A DNA stretch of 8,021 nucleotides. It comes from Pseudomonadota bacterium (lineage in GTDB: Bacteria; Pseudomonadota; Gammaproteobacteria; Burkholderiales; Methylophilaceae). The DNA lies in assembly GCA_029549705.1 (NCBI GenBank), contig JAKPIR010000149.1, positions 1 to 8,021 of the forward strand. Reading direction: 5' to 3'. The notes under the pieces are model-generated. The model was not told the origin of the DNA, did not search any database, and saw only the letters and a list, made by a program, of their open reading frames with translations. Positions 4,240-8,021 of this stretch are shown here, in pieces. Within the stretch, counting starts at the first letter, position 1; the number at the start of each line of letters is the position of its first letter. The position numbers and the translations under genes are program-made.

Positions 4240-6900
4240 TCACTCCTTTATGTTGGCGGCGTGATAAAGCCCATTATGACGAATCAGCCATTTTTCAATT
4301 TCAACTGCAAAAAATACAATGCTTGATATGGCAAGGCAAACCATGAGTTCGTTCAAACTGAGAGGCTCCGTCTTAAATATAGGGTTGAGCGCGGGAATGT
4401 AAATTGTGGCCATCTGCAGTAAGAAGGTGAATATGACAGCCACTGCCATGGGTTTGTTTGTAAAAATTCCTATACGCCATAGTGATTCTTTTTCAGAGCG
4501 AATAGCCAAGACGTGGCCGAGTTGGCTCAACACCAGCACCGTAAATGCCATGGTTTGCCAGTGCGCCGAGCCGCTGTGGTAGGCCCATGCCTGTGTGAAT
4601 AACGTGATGCCTGCCATGAGCAAGCCAACCCAAACCATATGCTGCCACATGCCCCCAGCAAACAGGCTCTCAGTGGCTTTGCGTGGTGGGCGTTGCATGA
4701 TGCCCTGCTCGGCAGGTTCTGCGGTGAGCGCGAGTGCAGGCAGGCCGTCGCTCACGAGGTTAATCCATAAAATATGAATGGGTAGCAGTGGAATTGGCAA
4801 GCCTAAAAATGGTGCTAGAAAGATTGTCAGTATTTCGGCTGAATTGGTGGTAACAACATAACGAATAAATTTTCGGATGTTGTCATATAGATGACGGCCA
4901 TAGCGTACGGCATGTACTATGGTGGCAAAGTTGTCGTCCAGTAAAATCATGTGTGCGGCTTCACGCGCGACATCGGTACCGCCTTTGCCCATGGCGATGC
5001 CAATATCCGCCGCTTTAAGGGCAGGTGCGTCGTTGACGCCATCGCCTGTCATGGCAACAATTTCGCCTTTGTCTTGCAAGGCACGTACAATTTTTATTTT
5101 CTGCGCAGGATCCATGCGTGCGTAAACCCGAACGTGTTCGACTTCTGTTTCAAAGTCTTGCTGGCTAAGCTCTGCTAACGTTGCGCCCGACATTACTCTT
5201 CTATCGTTATCAGCCAATATGCCTATCTCAAATGCAATAGCGCGTGCGGTGGCTGGGTGGTCGCCGGTAATCATCACAGGTGTAATGCCGGCAGTTTTGC
5301 ACATTGCCACCGCTTGTTTTGCCTCAATGCGCGGCGGGTCAATAAGCCCAACAAGACCTATAAAGACTAAGTCAGATTCAATCTCTTCGTGTTCAACACC
5401 ATTGGGTAGTAAATCCCAGTGGCGATAGGCAAAAGCCAGTACCCGCAATCCGTTGGCGGCCATTTTTTCCGCCTGCTGCAATAATGCGGTTTGGTCAACC
5501 GCTTGCTCATGGTTTGAAATTAACTGCCTTCTGCACTTTGCTAAGACCGCTTCAGGTGAACCTTTGGTAAAGGCGATGATGCCATGATTGTTGCGATGAA
5601 ACGTGGTCATGCATTTACGGTCTGAGTCAAAAGCCAGCTCTTTTAGCCTTGGCATTTCATGCTCAAGCGCAGATTTTAGCCAGCCTGCTTCTTGTGCAGC
5701 ACTCAGTAACGCAGCCTCAGTGGCTTCTCCCTGAATTGCTTGCTGGCTGTCAAGGTGCGCGTCGTTGCTTAACGCCATGGCCTGAAAAAGAGTTTGCCAT
5801 GGCGCATGGGGCTGAAGGTTTTGCCAGTGTTTTTCAAGTGTATTGTTGCAATATAAAGCGGTGACATGCATTTTGTTTTGTGTAAGCGTGCCTGTTTTAT
5901 CGGAACAAATAAATGTCACTGAGCCTAAGGTTTCAACTGCAGGCAGGCGGCGAATCAGCGCATGCTGTTTGACCATTTTACGTGCGCCTAAAGCAAGCGA
6001 TATGGTCACGACGGCAGGCAGCGCTTCAGGAATAGCTGCGACAGCCAAACTGATGGCCGTCATGAACATCAAAATGAGCGGCTCACCTCGTAGTAGACCA
6101 ATGACAAACACCAGCATACATATTACAAGTGCAGCGATGGCAAGCCGTTTACCAAAAGCTGCCAAGCGTTTTTGGAGTGGTGTTTTGCCGTCATCATGCG
6201 CCCCGATTAGTGCCGCAAGTTTGCCAAGTTCGCTTTGCAACCCCGTGGCAATGACAATGCCTCGCCCACGACCATAAGTCACCACTGTGCCTTTGTACGC
6301 CAGGCAGACTTTGTCACCAAGCGGTGTTTCTATATCAGGTAATGGTTGTGTTTGCTTTTCAACGGCAACTGATTCGCCTGTCAAGGCAGATTCGTCAACT
6401 CGCAATTGTGCGGTTTCGGTAATCCGAAGATCAGCAGGCACCACGCTACCTGCCTCTAGCAACACAATATCTCCAGGCACGAGTGAAGCGGCATTTACAT
6501 TCAGAATTTGCTGGTCGCGCATAACACGCGCGTTGACCTCAGACATTTTTTTCAAAGCCGCCATGGCGCGTTCTGCCCGATACTCCTGAATAAATCCAAT
6601 GGCCGTGTTGAGTAGAACGATGACTAAAATGGCAATGGTGTCTTGAATATCGCCCACCAAGCCAGAAATCACCGCTGCTGCGATGAGCACCATGACCATA
6701 AAGTCAGTTAATTGGTCAAGTAACATGCGCCACGTTGCACGTCTTTGTTTCTCCGGCAGAGCATTCTGACCATGAATGCTCATAAGCGCGTCGGCCTGAG
6801 CGTGACTTAAACCCGTTTGGTGGTTAGAGTTAAGCTTACGATCCACCTCCTCGATGGTTAGTGTATGCCATTGATTTGATTTGTTAATTTTATTTACCAT
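4240..6900 (-). CDS. P-type IIA cation-transporting ATPase, Ca2+-type
   Basis: ATP-driven inner-membrane cation pump of 886 residues, typical for bacterial SERCA/PMR1-like Ca2+ ATPases. Domain order: an N-terminal cation-ATPase domain (about 10-75), TM1-2, actuator domain with TGES (174-177), TM3-4 with AVAAIPEALPAV (286-297), phosphorylation motif CSDKTGTLT with Asp334, nucleotide domain with FTKGSPE (Lys446), TGDHPATA (545-552), hinge MTGDGVNDAP (617-626), then TM5-10. Ion-site residues by eye against SERCA: Val287, Ala288, Ile290 and Glu292 (TM4), Asn686 and Glu689 (TM5), Asn714, Ser717 and Asp718 (TM6). Site II is thus complete, whereas the TM8 glutamate of site I (SERCA Glu908) appears as Gln793. 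The NLVSDG motif in TM6 and the absence of CPC argue for Ca2+ rather than heavy metals or Na+/K+. The ATG at 6900 overlaps the end of the antiporter gene by 11 bases, with GGTGA about 9 bases upstream inside that gene. Mn2+ as an additional substrate is possible. Confidence 0.95.
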   Translation of the reverse strand: MVNKINKSNQWHTLTIEEVDRKLNSNHQTGLSHAQADALMSIHGQNALPEKQRRATWRMLLDQLTDFMVMVLIAAAVISGLVGDIQDTIAILVIVLLNTAIGFIQEYRAERAMAALKKMSEVNARVMRDQQILNVNAASLVPGDIVLLEAGSVVPADLRITETAQLRVDESALTGESVAVEKQTQPLPDIETPLGDKVCLAYKGTVVTYGRGRGIVIATGLQSELGKLAALIGAHDDGKTPLQKRLAAFGKRLAIAALVICMLVFVIGLLRGEPLILMFMTAISLAVAAIPEALPAVVTISLALGARKMVKQHALIRRLPAVETLGSVTFICSDKTGTLTQNKMHVTALYCNNTLEKHWQNLQPHAPWQTLFQAMALSNDAHLDSQQAIQGEATEAALLSAAQEAGWLKSALEHEMPRLKELAFDSDRKCMTTFHRNNHGIIAFTKGSPEAVLAKCRRQLISNHEQAVDQTALLQQAEKMAANGLRVLAFAYRHWDLLPNGVEHEEIESDLVFIGLVGLIDPPRIEAKQAVAMCKTAGITPVMITGDHPATARAIAFEIGILADNDRRVMSGATLAELSQQDFETEVEHVRVYARMDPAQKIKIVRALQDKGEIVAMTGDGVNDAPALKAADIGIAMGKGGTDVAREAAHMILLDDNFATIVHAVRYGRHLYDNIRKFIRYVVTTNSAEILTIFLAPFLGLPIPLLPIHILWINLVSDGLPALALTAEPAEQGIMQRPPRKATESLFAGGMWQHMVWVGLLMAGITLFTQAWAYHSGSAHWQTMAFTVLVLSQLGHVLAIRSEKESLWRIGIFTNKPMAVAVIFTFLLQMATIYIPALNPIFKTEPLSLNELMVCLAISSIVFFAVEIEKWLIRHNGLYHAANIKE

Positions 6901-7894
6901 GTTGATACATCACCAATGTATTGAGCACATACAGTAAAAGTAGGCCCAAGCTTATCCATGTGAGTTTTAGAACGGCTGGTTTTTGCGGACGAAACGTGAT
7001 GCCGATAATGACAAGTGTACTCATCATCACAGCTGTAAAAGCAGTCAATGCATGCCCTGCCTCAACGTGGGTAAACAATGAGTCTTGGGTGTAGAAAATA
7101 TCATCTATTGCGAGGTAAATAATATTAAATAGATTACTGCCAAGCAGATTGGCAATGGCCATATTGACAGCGCCAATACGCAGTGCTGATATGGTCACGA
7201 CAATTTCAGGGGCTGACGTGACCGCCGCCACGAGTAAGGTGCCAACAAAACTTTGCCCCCAACCCATGATGAGTGCAATATCACTGGCAACAAAAGGTAG
7301 CCAAGTGCCTGCCGCAATGACGACAAGCGCTGCAGCTAAGTAACCAACAATAGCCTTCTGGAGCGTGATGTTAGGGTAGCGCTCTGTGGAAGCTTCGGTA
7401 TAGGCGTCAATAGTGCGTTGTTCGTATCGATGAACTGCACGAATTGCAACAAAGTAAACAAGTACAAAAAATGGCGTATATAAGCCAATATGGCCCAACT
7501 TTGGACTCATGCCAGCTTGGTCAAGTAGCAGGCTAAATCCTGCAAAAGCAATCATCAATGCGCCTAGAGAGGTCGATAAGATATGCCCTTGTGCGGCGCG
7601 GCTGTATAGCGTTTCGCGCTGATAAAGCGCATCTAAAATGACAAGAAATGCTAGATTAAATACAGTACTCCCCAAGGCGTTGCCTACAGCAATATTGGGC
7701 GCATTCACGGCAGTTACGGCGGTAATGCCCGCAACAAGTTCAGGTAGTGAGGTGGCCGTTGCGAGCAGAATCAGCCCTACCCATGAGGCCGACATGCCAG
7801 TTTTTTCGGCAATAATGTCACCATAGCGCGAAAGATAATAGCCCGCATAACCGATGCTCACTAGACAGGTGAAAAGTTTTAGCCAGAGTATCAA
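6890..7894 (-). CDS. CaCA-family Ca2+/cation antiporter (sodium/calcium exchanger domains)
   Basis: A 334-residue inner-membrane antiporter of the Ca2+/cation antiporter superfamily, E. coli YrbG-like in size. Two sodium/calcium-exchanger halves each carry the alpha repeat: GLILLATATSLPELVAGI (40-57) with Glu52 followed by AVGNALGSTVFN (69-80), and GTLLVAAVTSAPEIVVTI (218-235) with Glu230 followed by AIANLLGSNLFN (246-257). The two glutamates and flanking Thr-Ser are the ion-binding residues of this fold, and about ten hydrophobic helices are visible. A polar stretch at about 152-178 joins the halves. No ATG is available near the front: the frame meets a TAG upstream, and the only suitable start is TTG at 7894-7892 with AAGG 8 bases before it, giving an N-terminus that enters TM1 at once as in relatives. 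The stop overlaps the ATPase start by 11 bases. Whether the counter-ion is Na+ or H+ is undecided, and the transported cation is inferred from the family. Confidence 0.92.
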   Translation of the reverse strand: MILWLKLFTCLVSIGYAGYYLSRYGDIIAEKTGMSASWVGLILLATATSLPELVAGITAVTAVNAPNIAVGNALGSTVFNLAFLVILDALYQRETLYSRAAQGHILSTSLGALMIAFAGFSLLLDQAGMSPKLGHIGLYTPFFVLVYFVAIRAVHRYEQRTIDAYTEASTERYPNITLQKAIVGYLAAALVVIAAGTWLPFVASDIALIMGWGQSFVGTLLVAAVTSAPEIVVTISALRIGAVNMAIANLLGSNLFNIIYLAIDDIFYTQDSLFTHVEAGHALTAFTAVMMSTLVIIGITFRPQKPAVLKLTWISLGLLLLYVLNTLVMYQHGK

Positions 7895-7902
7895 ATGAAG
7901 TG

Positions 7903-7906
7903 CCTT
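7903..7906 (-). promoter_or_regulatory. Ribosome binding site supporting the TTG start of the antiporter
   Basis: AAGG on the minus strand, 8 bases before the TTG at 7894-7892. The upstream in-frame codons contain no ATG or GTG before a TAG, so this modest site decides the start. Confidence 0.5.
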
Positions 7907-7948
7907 GCAAAAAAAATTTAAGAGATAGAGGCGCTACGCTTGTATTTA

Positions 7949-7978
7949 AGTATATCTAGCGATGGCTTGCCACTTTAA
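7949..7978 (-). promoter_or_regulatory. Possible promoter of the antiporter/ATPase operon
   Basis: Minus strand TTAAAG (7978-7973), an 18-base spacer and TATACT (7954-7949). The -10 matches consensus at 5 of 6 positions, the -35 at only 3. The predicted leader would be about 45-50 bases. The 127 bases right of the antiporter start otherwise show no clear gene or riboswitch. A minus-strand frame ending with TAA at 7975 could be the tail of an upstream gene, and a plus-strand frame opens at 7978. Confidence 0.27.
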
Positions 7979-8021
7979 TGCTTTTTGCAAGCGCGGGTTA
8001 TGCGGGTGAACACGTATTTAC
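7978..8021 (+). CDS. Very tentative N-terminus of a divergent exported protein, cut by the window edge
   Basis: From the ATG at 7978 the plus strand reads MLFASAGYAGEHVFT to the edge, still open. The hydrophobic stretch followed by AGYA-GE looks like the end of a signal peptide with a cleavage site, but the hydrophobic part is too short to be complete. An in-frame TAG lies 7 codons upstream with no start between, and there is no ribosome binding site. Fifteen codons cannot establish a gene; the opposite strand is also open over most of this stretch. Confidence 0.1.
   Translation, partial: MLFASAGYAGEHVF

Noticed and set aside
5843..6277. Plus-strand 144-codon open frame opposite the ATPase
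   Set aside because: It is the antisense shadow of the well-conserved actuator/TM3-4/phosphorylation part of the ATPase; composition is low-complexity Ser/Ala/Met and no family is recognisable.
7965..7992. Inverted repeat GCTTGC / GCAAGC upstream of the antiporter
   Set aside because: Only 6-bp arms around a 16-base loop, easily expected by chance.
1851..8017. Shared 10-mer GAACACGTAT at 1851-1860 and 8008-8017 as a possible repeat or attachment site
   Set aside because: Many 10-base matches are expected by chance in 8 kb, and the flanks do not match.
7895..8021. Metal-sensing riboswitch (yybP-ykoY type) in front of the cation antiporter
   Set aside because: I looked for the paired conserved loops of that class and did not see them; the available leader is short and AT-rich.

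Overview
The window reads as a compact stretch of a Gram-negative, probably (beta)proteobacterial chromosome of intermediate GC content. This is inferred from protein flavour (a cytochrome b561 of the CybB type, a long-form NhaA, single-domain UspA) and from strong purine-rich ribosome binding sites. A methylotrophic betaproteobacterium would fit, but I cannot prove a genus. Every well-supported gene lies on the minus strand, so the genes run from right to left. I see no tRNA, rRNA, CRISPR array, transposase or phage gene.

Right to left: positions 7894-6890 encode a CaCA-family cation antiporter with two alpha repeats, using a TTG start. Its last 11 bases overlap the start of a P-type IIA (Ca2+-type) ATPase at 6900-4240, so the two are very probably one translationally coupled operon for cation efflux. 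A 228-bp gap follows, containing a 17-bp perfect hairpin and a possible promoter. Next is a Na+/H+ antiporter NhaA (4011-2629; the open frame extends further upstream but the real start is probably internal). A short gap leads to a cytochrome b561 with all four haem histidines (2569-2021). A 246-bp gap then contains a 17-bp imperfect hairpin just after the cytochrome gene and a lone 35-codon plus-strand ORF of doubtful reality. The left end holds three closely spaced genes: a nitroreductase-family flavoprotein (1774-1166), a UspA-type universal stress protein (1118-654) and the first 208 residues of a phosphoketolase (624-1), which runs off the left edge.

Two functional themes emerge. The right half is about cation and pH homeostasis at the inner membrane: Ca2+/cation antiport, an ATP-driven cation pump and Na+/H+ exchange, with a membrane b-type cytochrome next to them. 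The left half looks like a stress or redox-imbalance operon: flavin oxidoreductase, stress protein, and phosphoketolase giving acetyl phosphate from sugar phosphates. No gene here is unrecognisable. I found no convincing new system; the points most worth a second look are the coupled antiporter/ATPase pair, an unusual residue in the ATPase ion site, and the hairpin at 4137-4185 whose terminator polarity opposes all the genes.
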